From: Hydnum rufescens UP504
Taxonomy: Eukaryota; Basidiomycota; Agaricomycetes; Cantharellales; Hydnaceae
Direction: 5' to 3'
Length of the DNA: 64,000 nucleotides
Assembly (NCBI GenBank): GCA_014904985.1
Contig: MU128957.1
Location: 109,213 to 173,212, forward strand
Below are positions 1-12,061 of this stretch, piece after piece. The notes under the pieces were generated by a model. That model saw only the letters and a list, made by a program, of their open reading frames with translations, was not told the DNA's origin and did no database searches. The position numbers and the translations under genes were made by a program. Within the stretch, counting starts at the first letter, position 1. Each line of letters starts with the position of its first letter.

Positions 1-589
1 TTCTGTGACTTCTTCGAGCTCCTGAACAGGTGCAGTGTGCATGTGTGAATGCGGGCCAAATTAGCGACACCGAAAGGAAGGATGGGCAGACGATCACATC
101 AATGCTAGACCCCCAGACATCCTTCTTCATTTCGTGGGGGTTAAGTGTCCTGTCTTTCGATGGCTTCTGTATTACCACCGAGGTTCCTTTGGCAATCACC
201 CCAGTTGCTGCCTTTGGAGCTCTACTCCTCTTGTGAGATGCTTATTTACGGGCACTGGTATATATCTGAGCCAAGCCAAGCCAGATGGAGCTGATGACAG
301 TCCCGGCGTCGCGTTCGTCACCTTTAGGACAATGGTAAGAGTGTTGCGTTCGACAATTGGCGCCGTCACCCCACAGCTGAATGGCTAGGGAAGATGGAGG
401 TGGCATTATATTACCATCTAAACATCGTGAGCCCATGACTGCATCGTCTATGCTCTCTACAGTCAAGTCATCGTTATGTGCACCCGCTAGTTCTCTTTGT
501 CGACGGGCTGTTGCCCATCAAACACAAGTCGTGTCCCCGTTGTCGCCGCCCGCACTCGCTCGAGCATCTACGGCTCTCCGATCCTCTGA
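1..589. other. No gene supported
   Basis: Only short overlapping open frames with no recognisable motif. The stretch precedes the first duplicated block. Nothing further is seen. Confidence 0.4.
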
Positions 590-3500
590 AATTCATCTCA
601 TTCGCTTTAGTTCTCAAGGGGAACATCAATATTTTACTAAGAAGTACTAGTTCTGGTGCACACAATAGAAGTGCCGATTGCATCCTGTGATGACGTTGTC
701 CAGAAAGCAGAAAGAAACTCCAGATTGAATTACATGTCACGAAGTGTTGTATTAAGGATTCGTCGTGACGGCGCCTGTGATTAAGGGAGGGAGAATTCTC
801 TCTCTTGTACGCACGCAAAGTCACATCAACATTCAAACCTGAGCCCCAAAACTGCTTATTCACCGGGGCCAGACCGAATCCCTGAGCTCGGGTTCTCCCT
901 CTCCCCCTCTCCCCCCAAAACAGGGCCCTCAACCACAATAAACCGAACCTTTGTATGGCTATTCTGATAAGCGCACCATGATAGAAAGCGGATCATTGAG
1001 CCGCATGACAAATGTAGGCAACATCCAATACGAACCACTGTGTCCACATCATCACTTACCACCTCTGTGGTGACATTTATCCTTGTAACCGCTGGTGCGG
1101 TGAGCCTCGCCCGGAGTGTTTTTCGGTGGTGTAGACTGCAAGGCCAAACATAAAATTAAGTTGCTCGGCACCCCACGTATAACGAGAGATTATAGGGACG
1201 TACTTGGCGAGCATGGTGATGGAATAGCACGCGCCCAGTGGCTGGAACAGAATCAAGGAATTAGTCTTATATATACATATCCTCATTCTCAAACGAGCAG
1301 GAGATCGAAAAATCGAGCAACCTACGGTGGCAAGAGCGAGTTCACTAACATGGAACCCGTATTGGGCAAACTGTCCCCATAATTAGTTCAGCACTGACAT
1401 TATCACACTGCAAAACGAAAGGAAATTGCTGAAACGCACCACCGCAAGAAGGAAACATGAGGCAACACTAGTGATCAACCCCGTACTAATGGTGTATAAT
1501 ACCATACGGTTGATTACCGAATCAGTCCTATGCCGCGCAACGACGCATGAGATCATTAATCAGACAACGGGGCTCATTTAGCGCATGAATTTGATATCGC
1601 AATTGATACGCACTGCTGGAGCCCGGTCCGCCAACGTCGCAATGAGAGACACATAAATGTTGCAATCACAATATCTGCAGTTGCCTGAAATCCACATAAT
1701 CACACCATATCGTGTATCGGTGAAGGCAAGAGTGTGTGTGTTAGAAACAAGGGCAGATAGATTGTGGCCAAGACACACTTGAAGAGCGAGCCATGACACA
1801 ATAAGCCATGTCCACTCCTTGACTATCACATGAAAATGTGGATTGATGTTCCTACACCAGTGAGAGACAGCCAAATCAGACCAACAAGTTATTAGTTGTG
1901 GCCTCGCCGAAGAGAATACGGGGTGCATACACTTTGACGGAGGTTGCTACCGCATGCCAAAGCATTGATTTGATTAGAGTATAATAAGTCACGGCACATC
2001 GAGGATATGAGGATGAGTACTAACCGGCACCAAATCCTAGTGTGGGACGAATAAGACGGAAGAAGTGTATCGGAAAGCGATGGTAATCGGACGGGACTAA
2101 CCGAACTGAAGCAACACAAGGACTTGCTACAAAGCCATAGTGCATGACTTTCAGACTAATCTATTACGACATCAGGGCCACAACCCACCACAAGCATTCC
2201 TGTGTAGAGATTGGTGCTCACTATGGAAATCAAGGGGAATTATGAATGCGATGCTTCTCCAACGAAGACATGTGGCAAGACCTACGAGAATAGACGCGAT
2301 ACGCAAAGAATGTCTGGACTGTGACTGACGAGCAGACCTTGATGTAGATAGCGCCAATGCCAAGATAAGGGTATCCACGAGAAGAACTGGCTCAGTACTC
2401 ACCATGTTGATTTGAAACATTGAAAATTCCCTAAGAATATGCAATGATTTCATGAGTTGAGGGAGTCGGTAAGGAAAGGAATGGTGAACGGCCGTGAGAC
2501 ACCGGATACGCACCATGCTCCCCACTCCAGAGCCAACGGATTATTATAATTCGCGATAGACAACCGATATAAAGACTGGGTACTGCATGCACTGCATAAC
2601 GTACATAGTGTCGACCAACAGTAAGCCTCTACGTTACTTCCTGGAAACAGTTGGGGACCCCGAAAAGGGGATACCAACAGTTGAAAAGCTTCCAAAGTCC
2701 TTTACAATGAAAGATGAGGAATATTAATGCGCCTCAAAAGATCAGTGTGTGTAATGCTCACCATAGAAGGCCCACCTGAGAAGGGGATAGAAAATGGGCG
2801 ATGATTGTACATTTCAAAGAAATATGGAGATGTACCGCCAGTTTCACCGGCCTTCCGTCATTTGGGAACGCATGATAATAGCAAGAGGTCTGGATAGTAA
2901 GGACACCAAAACATCTGAAAAATACGTTAGGTCAACGTTGTCGTGCTCATCCTTAAGGTCGGAAGAGACTGACAAAGCGGTGAGGAGGATACCGAGGAAC
3001 GAACCACCCAAAATGTTGACTGGGGTGACGCTGATTATCTCCATGATGAAGGGAAAAGAGGGGGCGGATCGGGCAAGGAAAATAGAAGCTCAGATGTGCT
3101 AGACATCAGCTCAATTTATTAGAAGCTAGATGGAGTATCAGCATAGGGGATCTGATGATTCTTGGGCGCCTCCACAGATTGCGATCATTCCGCAATATCG
3201 TCCACGTGCACCGAGATCGACAAGGACGGAATTAACGACGAGATATACAGAGCGATCCCGAACTCTTGTGTTTACATAGGAGAAGGAGACCGGCGTAATC
3301 CGCAGGGCAAGGCCGACAATGGTACTCCAAGGCAGACGACAGATGGATCCCGGTTCCTTTCCCAACAAGGTGGTGAAATTGTACGGTAGTTACCAAATTC
3401 CCTCAAACACTTGATGGGTGGATCGATCCAGTCACCCTACTCGCTGCCGCACCAATCAGCGATATACATATATCCTGATAAGTCTGGAGGAACTCGGTGC

Positions 3501-3990
3501 ATCCAAGTTGCAGCGGATATCAAACCTTCCATCACCGCCTTTCCGGCCACGTTCCCAATCGACCAACCATGATATTCGACGGATCAGAGGATGAGCTTTG
3601 CACAGGATCCGTTCAAGTTTTATGACACCCGAAGTCACTTAGACCTGTGACAGCGGAACGCTGTTACTATAGACCCTTTCACAAAGCGTCATCAGGGATT
3701 TGAGGCGGAGAAGTCGCGACCTATTGTATTCAAAAGGAGAATAGGCGCTATACGTCCTCTGGCGGGCTCCATCCAAGTCAATATTGTTACGCTCGCCCCA
3801 CCAGTTCTGACATTCTTGCTTACTAATGGGGGAAGTCTGAGTTCCAGAGAACTGTTGCTCATCCTGGCTCGTTCGGTAATAATGGTGATATGGCACCTTC
3901 AGAACAGCGAAGTTTCCCTGATCACATGATGCTACCGTCCTCGTTAACCACCGTGCCAGATTATGAGGAGAAGGACACCTGTGGGACGAT
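590..3990. repeat. Duplicated block, copy A
   Basis: Diverged direct copy of 5580-8170. Matching landmarks include the stretch around 810-880 against 5760-5820 (CATCAACATTCAAACCTGAG in both), 2671-2740 against 6370-6440 (CAACAGTTGAAAAGCTTCCA in both), 2830-3110 against 6530-6820, and 3500-3660 against 7750-7910 (ATTCGACGGATCAGAGGAT in both). The offset is about 5 kb at the left, 3.7 kb in the middle and 4.3 kb at the right. That pattern means copy B lost about 1.3 kb (the part equivalent to 1080-2400) and later gained about 0.5 kb. The block carries a DUF6534-type gene and the sequence upstream of it. Confidence 0.75.
1077..3044 (-). pseudogene. DUF6534-type fungal membrane protein, broken copy A
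   Basis: I recognise a fungal multi-pass membrane protein of the DUF6533/DUF6534 type (function unknown) cut into many short exons. Pieces in order are ILGGSFLG near 3010, GVLTIQTSCYYHAFPNDG near 2900, VDTMYVMQCM near 2600, NYNNPLALEWGAWC near 2540, TVQTFFAYRVY near 2310, DIVIATFMCLSLRR near 1660, TDSVINRMVLYTISTG near 1510, NSLL near 1335 and PLGACYSITMLA near 1235. The frame shifts between VDTMY and NYNNPL, where copy B stays in one frame, and a base appears to be missing just after NSLL near 1331. Either the gene is decayed or the assembly carries indels. The family call rests on remembered motif shapes, so the exact Pfam assignment is less sure than the membrane-protein call. Confidence 0.6.
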
Positions 3991-5579
3991 CGTGTGCACG
4001 ATCCACACCATTATACCACCCGAGGATATGGTCTCGCCTGATTTCCGACGATCATACGCACTTGTACAGTCGCAGTCGCCTCTGGCCCCCAAGGGAATCA
4101 TTCTGTCCCACCCCTCCCAACCGCCGCGCCCTAATGAAAGCCTGCTCTCACCCCCGGCCTAATGGCGTTGATTTTTGTGGTCTAACCGACGTTCTCCTGG
4201 ACAAGCTGTTGCTTGGCCCTGACTTTGAAGATGAAATCGATGACCGGACAAGTTAAGCGGAACGTCCTCTGATGTACCCGGCCTAGTTCGTAGTTCGTTT
4301 CCCCCAAGTTTCCCCCAATACACTGGCACCTTGTGATTCTAGCATTGCATGGAGGAATATCTGTTTTCTCGTGAAATCGATGATCCGACTCTATTCTAAG
4401 GCTCACTCTACGATTCTACGTGTTGCTGCGATCTTGCGCCTGAAAGTATAACCGTCTTGGGCCCCCGTATCCGGCTGCTTGTTTTCTCGTTTTCGAATCG
4501 TCTCACTGCTGCTCTGATGGCTTCTTGGTATCGTCTGGAAAGGTTTTAGGTTTTTTTTTTTTTTGGCTCCGTACGCCTTTTCCCCTTGGATGGTTCTTTC
4601 GTTTCGCCTCAAATCGTGTATCCCATGTTGTCTGGATGAAGTCTGCATATCTCGTGAGATGCGTGCATGCAATGGGTTCTTTCCCGTAACTCGATTCCCC
4701 TGCTGAGCGTTACATCATCCATCAGTCGCTGCTCCTTTTCCCCTTAATTGTCTCCTTCCACCTACGCTGCCATTCCCCGCGACTCAACGTGGACAGCGAG
4801 CGAGAAGAGAACAACTCAACCAAAGCGGCCACTATACTATCTTCTGGATGGCAGCACTGCCGCTGTTGTCAAGAAAAGGCACGAACACGAAATACAATGC
4901 GACCCTGACTTGGCTCATCGGGCTCAAGTCGACTGGAGCCTAAGTCTTCGGCAACACTATTGCCATGAACTGACCAGATGTAACATTCTCGCGACTTGCA
5001 ACTTGAATTAAACTCTCCCGAGGTCGAGTCGTTCCTCGACTTCCCTAGTAAATGGAATTAGCAACTCGCGACTTCACCTTACTCAAGTCACAAACCAAGT
5101 CGCCCCAATTCGCACTTCTTATACGACTGATCAGACTTGCTCATTTCTGTCTCGTTTCCCTCTCGTTGTGGACTCTTCGTGCGGACCCTGGTTCAGATTG
5201 TAACGACGATTCTATGCTGTAACTCTTTTCTCGCACGGTGCTGAGGCCATGCCTTTGTTTTGAGCCCTGATTTTCCCCCAATTGTTCTTCACACCTCTGT
5301 CCACTGTTTTGTTCGTTCCCTACCAAGGATATGCGGAATGTCTTCTGATGTTCCTTTGGCCCGGTTGGTTTTCTGCAATACCCTGGTGCTTCGTCATTTT
5401 TCCTTTCTCGCGCAAACCGATGTTCTGACTCGATTTTCCGGCTTTGGTCCGTTGTTTCCTCCAGTTCTATCCGTTGACGTGTGGTCTCTCATTGCGAGAA
5501 GGTGCAGTGCACTTGGCTTCCCGTCTCATGCAGTCGGCTTTCTGGCTCTTGGAGCGTGTCTCTCTCATGGAAGTCTCTC
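3991..5579. other. Spacer with old repeat fragments
   Basis: No gene is supported. A T-rich run lies near 4551-4564. The stretch 4925-4960 holds CAAGTCGACT followed by CGGCAACACTAT. The same pair of words occurs at 38147-38156 and 38225-38236, which suggests fragments of one dispersed element. The parts near 4160-4320 and 5260-5460 look weakly alike (short shared words ending in runs of C), probably more decayed repeat. Confidence 0.4.
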
Positions 5580-6065
5580 AGCATACGAGTACCGGTTCTG
5601 GTGCCTGCGATAGAAGTGCTCATTGTTTCCTGTGATGAGGTGGTCCGGAACGTAGAAAGAAACTAAAGAAGTGTTGTGTTGAGAATTCGTCGCGAGGGGC
5701 GCGTGTGATTAAAGGGTAAAGGGGGGATTTCCCCACCTGTACGCATGCAAAGTTGCATCAACATTCAAACCTGAGCCTCAAAACTGCTTATTCATCGGGG
5801 CCGGACTGAATCCTTGGACTCGAGCTCAGATACCTCTAAAACAGGGCCCTGAACCTCAGTAGACCGAGCGCCCGGATCATTACCTCGAGCGTCACCGGGA
5901 CAGAAAGCAGATCATTGAACAGCATGGCAAATGTAGGTAACATTCAATACGAACCGTTAACCATCGGTTTTATGTCCACATCATCACCTACCACCTCGGT
6001 GGTGATATTTATCCTCGTAGCCTGGAGCCTGTCTTCCTAGAAAAAGAGACAAGTTCCGATCAGTG

Positions 6066-6748
6066 TCAGTTAGTGTCACCTCGTCCCCCTGATATTACAA
6101 AGGTGACGATATATGGACTGAGACGTACACCACTATGATATTGACTTGAAATACTGCGAATTCCCTGGGCAGAGGGAGTCAGTAGAGAAAAAGGACAGTG
6201 AACAGTGGTGACACCCGATACGCACCACGGCACCCAGTCCAGTGCCAAACAATTACGGTGATTTGCCACCAATATAAAGACCAGGTACAGCATGCACTGT
6301 ATAACATAAATGGTGTCGGCTAACAGTAAGTCTCCGCAGTATTTTTTAGCAACAGCTGAAGACACCAAAAGGGAATACCAACAGTTGAAAAGCTTCCAAA
6401 GTCCTTCACAATGGAAGATGAGGAATATGCCTCAAAAGAGAAGTATGTCCGACACTTACCATGAAAAGGCCACCTGAGACAGGGATACATAATGTGCGAT
6501 GAATGGACATTTCAAGGAAATAAGGAGAGATGTACCGTTAGTTTCACCGGCCTTCCATCATCCGGGAATGCACGGTAATAGCTAGAGGTCTGGATAGTGA
6601 GGACACCGAAGCATCTGCCAAATACGTTAGGTCAGGCACCGTCCTCCCCATCCTTAAGGCTGGAGGAGACTCACAAAGCAGTGAGGAGGTTACCAAAGAA
6701 CAAGCCACCCAAGATGTCGACTGGGGTGATGCCGTGGATTATCTCCAT
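6066..6748 (-). pseudogene. DUF6534-type membrane protein, 5' half only, copy B
   Basis: This is the 5' half of the same family as 1077-3044. The first exon starts at 6748 and reads ITPVDILGGLFFGNLLTAL. The next carries GVLTIQTSSYYRAFPDDG near 6600. A longer exon carries ADTIYVIQCMLYLVFILV and LALDWVPWCVSGV near 6330-6210. These exons read without a frameshift and keep the usual spacing of the family. Everything beyond the third membrane segment is gone with the 1.3-kb deletion, so the product cannot be whole. Function of the family is unknown. Confidence 0.6.
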
Positions 6749-6884
6749 GATCAAGGGAAATAGGGGGCGGATCGGGGAAGAAAATGGAAGCTCCGATGTG
6801 CTACACATCAGCTCAATTTACTAGAATCAAGCTACATGAAGCTTAACCTTGAGTGGCTCGACAGACCGCAATAATTCCCCACAT

Positions 6885-6993
6885 TGACATCAGCAAAATC
6901 AATTGTCCTTCGGAGGTTCCGAAGTCTTGGAAGTCCAGCTTCTGGCTTCGAAAACCTCGAAGCCTCCGAAGTACAATTCAGTTTGCTGACATA
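6885..6993. mobile_element. Short foldback element (MITE-like)
   Basis: About 109 bases present in duplicated copy B and absent from the matching place in copy A (near 3195-3210), so an insertion. Its ends are inverted: TCAGCAAAATCAATTGTCC from 6890 matches the reverse complement of the 3' end (TCAGCAAACTGAATTGTAC), and both continue into TTCGGAGG, with 3 mismatches in 27 bases. The centre also has hairpin character. There is no coding capacity. A target-site duplication could not be fixed because the flanks are diverged. Confidence 0.6.
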
Positions 6994-7229
6994 CCCTATA
7001 TCGTCCACATAGATCGACGGGGACGGAGTAAACGACGAAATATACAGAGCGAACTCGGAGGAGAAGGGGACTTGCCGTGGTTTCATGGCTGTGCAGGTGT
7101 AATCTGCAGGAAAAGGCCGACAACGGCAGTGCTTCCACAATGACTACGGGGTAGACAAAAAGAGTGCTGGGATCGTTATATTGCATTTATTTGACACACA
7201 ACAGATGAGCCCCTGCCCCTTTCCCAATA

Positions 7230-7631
7230 CAGCGATACTCATATTGATAGGGAAATTCAATTCTTGTGGCTGGTTTGATCCGGGAAGTTTTTATGCACTC
7301 AGCAAGGGTGTCCGGGTCCATATGTAATTCGAGGGTCATGTGCTTCACGGCAAACGCCGACTCCTTTGTGTTCTCATCTTGAATACACGTCTGCGCTTTG
7401 CAAACCATGTCTGTCGCCAGTCCCCGATGCCACTCTTGCGCCACTGGTAGCTGGCCTGGGATTCCTTCATTGCGGTTTGAGTTGACCGGGTACTGGTGCC
7501 GGTCACAAGCACAGCCATGGGGTAGGACCCCGGAACACAGCTCACATGCTCAATTCAAATCTTCACGCAAATCTTCTTGGTTGTTGGATGGGCAACAAAA
7601 TCAAACTTCCCTATCGATATGAGTATCGCTG
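7230..7631. mobile_element. 402-bp TIR element with TA flanks (mariner-type MITE)
   Basis: Terminal inverted repeats: CAGCGATACTCATATTGATA at the left end, and at the right end the reverse complement CAGCGATACTCATATCGATA. Similarity continues through GGGAA for about 28 bases with two or three mismatches. Both ends abut the dinucleotide TA (7228-7229 and 7632-7633), the target duplication expected of Tc1/mariner/pogo-type transposition. The element is absent from the matching place in duplicated copy A. The interior is too short for a transposase and no DDE-type motif is seen, so it is probably non-autonomous. The open frame at 7187-7444 on the minus strand lies mostly inside it and I do not treat it as a gene. 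Confidence 0.7.
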
Positions 7632-8170
7632 TAAAGTCGTGAAATTCTTCTTTATACGGTAGTCCCCAGACACTTTCGATGGCTAGATCCGTCCATACCC
7701 GGTCCCGCTCCTCTGAGCCACACCCATGTGTGATGTATATAAATTCTGAAGAACTCGGGGCATTACCAAGTTGCAGCGGGTATCAGAGCATCCACCATCA
7801 GCAAGATGCTATTCCGCCCTACGTTCCCAATCAACCAACCACAATATTCGACGGATCAGAGGATAAGCTTTGCAGACGATCCCTTCCAGTTCTATTACAG
7901 CGGAATGCGGTTAGGCCTGGTACAGGGGAACCCGGCGAGAGGAAAGTTGCGGCCTGTTATTCAAAAGGTGAAGACTGTCAATTGAGCCAATTGAGCCATC
8001 AAGTTTCGTCCCTTGCGACTGGTGCAAAAACAGGGTGCGTCTCCAATACACGTATGACGCACGGTACTACTCGTCCGCAGAGGATAGTAAGAGGCTGAAC
8101 AGTCACCGGTCCAATCCAAGCTGAGGGCAGGGGTGATACACAAGGAGTAGGAAGTGTATATACACACCCG

Positions 8171-9428
8171 TCCCATTTCCCTCGTTATGTTACTCTAGAT
8201 ATCAAACCTACAGAATCGAAGGCTTGAGGGTTCAAAATTCTGGAAAAAAAAATAGATGCTGCTTCCTGTTTGCCAATGGTCCCTGGACACTCTCAGGATA
8301 CAAAATTCACCTACCGATCCGAATAGTGCCATGCTGGCGCACCGGTGCGCGCAAATTTCAACTCAGACAGACCTCGTACCCGAACATTCTCTAACCCGAG
8401 AGTACCTATTTCTCATCGCCAGAGCCTTTCCCAATGGAAAAATGTTACACCAGCATGGAGGCCTGACCGCCCTGTTAGAACGAATAGAAAAGTAAATAGA
8501 TTACGTAATGATGAATATACGTCCTTCGGTCTTGCAACGTGTGCGCGTCGCACCGCCTCCCCGGTCTTAGGGCGCTGCCGGATTACGAAATTTGGTGATC
8601 ACTCAAAGGCTGGTTTAGGGATCTCGATTTCTGATTATGTTGAATCCCAACTTCCTGTGATACGCACAATCGCCCACGTATGTGATAAGAATGTAATTCT
8701 TGTATACGCGTTGTCCTCGATGACATTCTCGATGTTTCTTCCTCTTCAACTCCCTACTTATCCCGTTTTCCGCAAAGATTATAAATGCGCGTCGCATCTA
8801 CGAATCGAAATGCATCCACTGGTACCTCAAGTGATCAGTTCGGCACCGATATGGGGATGATCGGACTGTTCACGCGACCCCATGTATCATACATGTCTTG
8901 GGGAAACCCACTGCCTGTCGCCTTTCAGGAGCAGCCTGTTTGGGGTCTATGAATCGAGATTTACACACCCCTCAAGTACGAGGTGTCACATGCCGCAACA
9001 AGAAAGGCAAGGCAATTACTGGTAAAGCTCACTTGCCGTTTCAGGAATTGCCCTGATTGGATGCTTGGCATGGCTTGGCTTGGCACTTTGTCAGTTTTTG
9101 GATTGAAATCCACCCCTGCCCCTCGTTGCAAGCCTTCCAGGTTCCACGATGATTCCGTGATATTGCATTTCCAGAAGCTAGTCAACTATGGGTATAGCCC
9201 TCGCACACCTCTCCCCGAGCGAAGGAACAGGAAGCGATGCCTGGCACGGGCAGAAGCAGGGAGGGAAACCTGCCGTGCGCCCGATTTCGAAGAGGAACGT
9301 GATGGTGAAGGTGACAAGTCCAAACAACATGTAAAACCGTTTGGAAGAAAAACGAGACATAATCATTTCAATCCACGCGTAACCCATTCCATACATTAAG
9401 ATTATAGGCGAAGGAGCATGAGGTGGAA
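8171..9428. other. No gene supported
   Basis: Short open frames in several phases with no recognisable motif or credible splice pattern. The right part probably includes the 3' untranslated region of the minus-strand gene that ends at 9429. Confidence 0.4.
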
Positions 9429-10414
9429 TCATGCAGTCATGACGGGCCCTCCCGTTGGTGGGTATTGGACTGGCTGTTGATGTTGGGCCATTGGTTGCTG
9501 AGGAGGGTATGAGGTATTATATACCGGGATACCATCGGCAGCACCACTGAAGTCCGCATCACGGGTGGATGCTACCCAGATCTTCGTATCACCCTTGGAG
9601 AACGCGATGAAGGAGAAAACAAGGAGAAGGACCCAGTACGCGAACACTGAAATGTATATACCACATGTGTCTCTTGTTAGTCGGGCAGGCAAGGTGGCTA
9701 ACAGTGACGCGACTTACGGGCAAACCAAGCAAGGAAAGAAAAGGCTTCTACTGCTCGGACCTGTGAGCATATGCCAATCCCGTTTGCGGCCGAGCTGTTG
9801 CAGCCTGTATTCCCCGCGGTGTCACCGAAGGTGGCTACAAGCAGGATAGTCAATGAGTCAATTCTTCAGGAGATTTAAAAAAAAAAAAAGTTTCAACAGA
9901 CCTAGCCACATGACCCAAAGGAAGAAGAACCACCCAAGCTCGACGGCGACGAAAGAAGTGATGGCACCTTTACGGAGTACGTCGATGATCGTACTGTAAG
10001 ATCATCAAACAAAGGTGAGCACGCCTGTTAAAAAGAGAGAAAGAAAAAAAAAGATTCGACAAGAAACTTACATAGGAATGACGGAAACCAAAGTCAAGAC
10101 GGCGGTCGCCACTCCCAGCCCAGCGAATGATGGTGTGCTGACACCGGCGTTGGCACAGAACCCCTCGATGCAGACCTCATGGCTCCCCCCGGTTACAGAG
10201 ATAATGTGTCCATCCAGGCCTAGAAGGAAAACGAAAGGTATGTGAATGCACGAAAGGTATGATACGTTTGCGTGAACACACCAAGGACGATGAGAGAGAA
10301 GAGCACAAGAGCGCCTGTCCATGATGCAAGAGATCAGATGGGCTGGAACAAGGAGCGAGCGAGGAGGCGGCACGAACCAAATACGGGGTAGCGAACAAGA
10401 CCAACGTAATTCAT
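9429..10414 (-). CDS. MARVEL-like four-helix membrane protein
   Basis: Predicted integral membrane protein of the fungal MARVEL type. Such proteins sit in the plasma or vesicle membranes and are linked to membrane apposition and trafficking; the exact role here is unknown. Six exons join cleanly: the start MNYVGLVRYPVFG leads into the first helix (ALVLFSLIVLGL), then a loop, a second helix (GVATAVLTLVSVIP), a third (FVAVELGWFFFLWVMWL), a loop with two cysteines, and a fourth (LFAYWVLLLVFSFIAF). The cytosolic tail is rich in Pro and Gln (PPQQPMAQHQQPVQYPP). Length is about 240 residues. The start is supported by a TATA box about 45 bases upstream. I am sure of the topology and fairly sure of the family. 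Confidence 0.8.
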
Positions 10415-10453
10415 GGTGGGATGGCTGGGGGATCCTCATACGGGGGTGGTCCC

Positions 10454-10461
10454 CTTATATA
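10454..10461 (-). promoter_or_regulatory. TATA box of the MARVEL-like gene
   Basis: TATATAAG on the minus strand, about 40 bases upstream of the start codon at 10414, which implies a very short 5' leader. Confidence 0.55.
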
Positions 10462-12061
10462 GGCTGGAAATCGGTACATTCTGGCCAAGATACCCCGATT
10501 TGAATCCGGCATAGCCTTCAGGGTCCACTAGCCCATCAACATCCGTTGCCGTTGCCATGATTCCCCTGATTCGTCGTCGAGTCACCGACGTGAACTGATG
10601 TCCCTCTGCCTGGCGTCGAGGCACTCTTGAGCTCCTCTCACGGCCGCCAGCCGCTTTAACGACGAGGGTGGTGGAATTCTCTCTTTTATACCGCTGCCGG
10701 CTGCCACCGGTAGCTATGAGGCGCTTAGGGCGGTCCCTCTACAGGGTGTATCGGGTTAAATCCTGGGTGGTTATCCTGCCCCTCCTAATAAGAATGTGAC
10801 CTTTGGACTCGTCGTGTTTCCGTCGCCATTGCCTGCTAACGATGAGGGTCAATCCGTATTCGGTTCATACAAAGTAATTGTGCCTGGGCACAGGCGCTTA
10901 AATTATTAGGTACAATTTCAAATTCTGGGTGGCTGTCAAAACTAAATGTAGTGACAGTCACATTGACTTTCATCCTTGATCCGCTCATAATCCTGGAGGT
11001 TCTGTGTCCATCGCCTTTTGGTCTTTTCCGCTAGCTGTCGTCGCACGCTCCCTCTCCTGCCGGGTTGAGACTGTTTCCTACCTAGTGCATGACACCATCC
11101 GCCAAGATCAAATATGTCAACTGATCAATACAGTACACAGGATACCGCTTTTGGAAACGCCAGAAACACCCCAAATAAATAGCTAGACCTTTTTTGGCAT
11201 TTGTATGAAACCAACCACATCCGATAACGCCTCCCTCTTCATTTGGAAGGAACCCGCGCGATGCTGCTGCCTCGCCCAGTGTTGCATGACTTCGGGACCG
11301 ACTTGGGTCTTTCCAATTTTGGCACGTCAAGTAACTAATTAGATTGATCGTACGTACTGTGATGACAATGATTCTGTGGCATTGCTTCTACACTGCCTCT
11401 ACGGAAGCAAGTCTGGTCGACACCAATTGACCCTCGATTGACCGTGAGAAGTGACCGAGTCGCAAAAAGTTAGGCTGGCCCGAAGTCAGACCTTTGGACT
11501 TTTTGGACCCAGGTCATGCAACACTGACCTCGCCAGATCAAGCACGATTCCATCACTGTAAGGCAAGCAGTGTATCTTTGTCGGTTATTTTGGCAACAAT
11601 GGCATTGTCGCGGATTGCCAGCGGATTGTGGGATTCTCCCTTTGTTAAATTCCAAATTCGGCATCGCAACATTTGTCACATTCAATTCTGCACAATGGGC
11701 TTTGGACCTGGGTGGATGCGGGCCTATGCGGACCTCCATCAATGTCCCCACCGCTTAACAACACCATTGTATACACAGCTGAGTGACCTGAACGAATTAC
11801 TGAGATCAGGTGGGAGGGTATCATCGGAGTGATGAAAACAGTGATCGAGGAAGAGTGACCAACCTCGAAGAATATATTAGGTGGGGAAAGTAGAGTATTT
11901 GATGCATGGATAAAATGACAAATGATTGGGTCGAAGGAAAGAGTGTGCCAAGAAAACTAAAAAAACGAGGACCGGAATCGAACAAAGACGTACGAAAGCA
12001 GCAAACGGGTACCGAACAAGGTGGGAGGACGCAACATGAGGGTACTACCAGACTCATCCCC
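10462..12061. other. No gene supported
   Basis: Upstream region of the MARVEL-like gene and downstream region of the Uds1-domain gene. The frame at 10436-10624 (minus) overlaps the promoter and has no conserved motif. Nothing else is seen. Confidence 0.4.

Larger units (their letters stand above)
5580..8170. repeat. Duplicated block, copy B (deleted and invaded)
   Basis: Diverged direct copy of 590-3990. It lacks the part of copy A that carries the 3' exons of the DUF6534-type gene: the exon near 6066-6330 is followed almost directly by sequence matching the downstream side of copy A. It contains two insertions absent from copy A, at 6885-6993 and 7230-7631, described separately. Confidence 0.75.

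Noticed and set aside
7187..7444. 85-residue minus frame that could look like a small gene
   Set aside because: It lies mostly inside the TA-flanked inverted-repeat element and crosses its left end, so it is most simply non-coding insert sequence.
10436..10624. 62-residue minus frame upstream of the MARVEL-like gene
   Set aside because: It overlaps the TATA box and leader of that gene and has no recognised motif.
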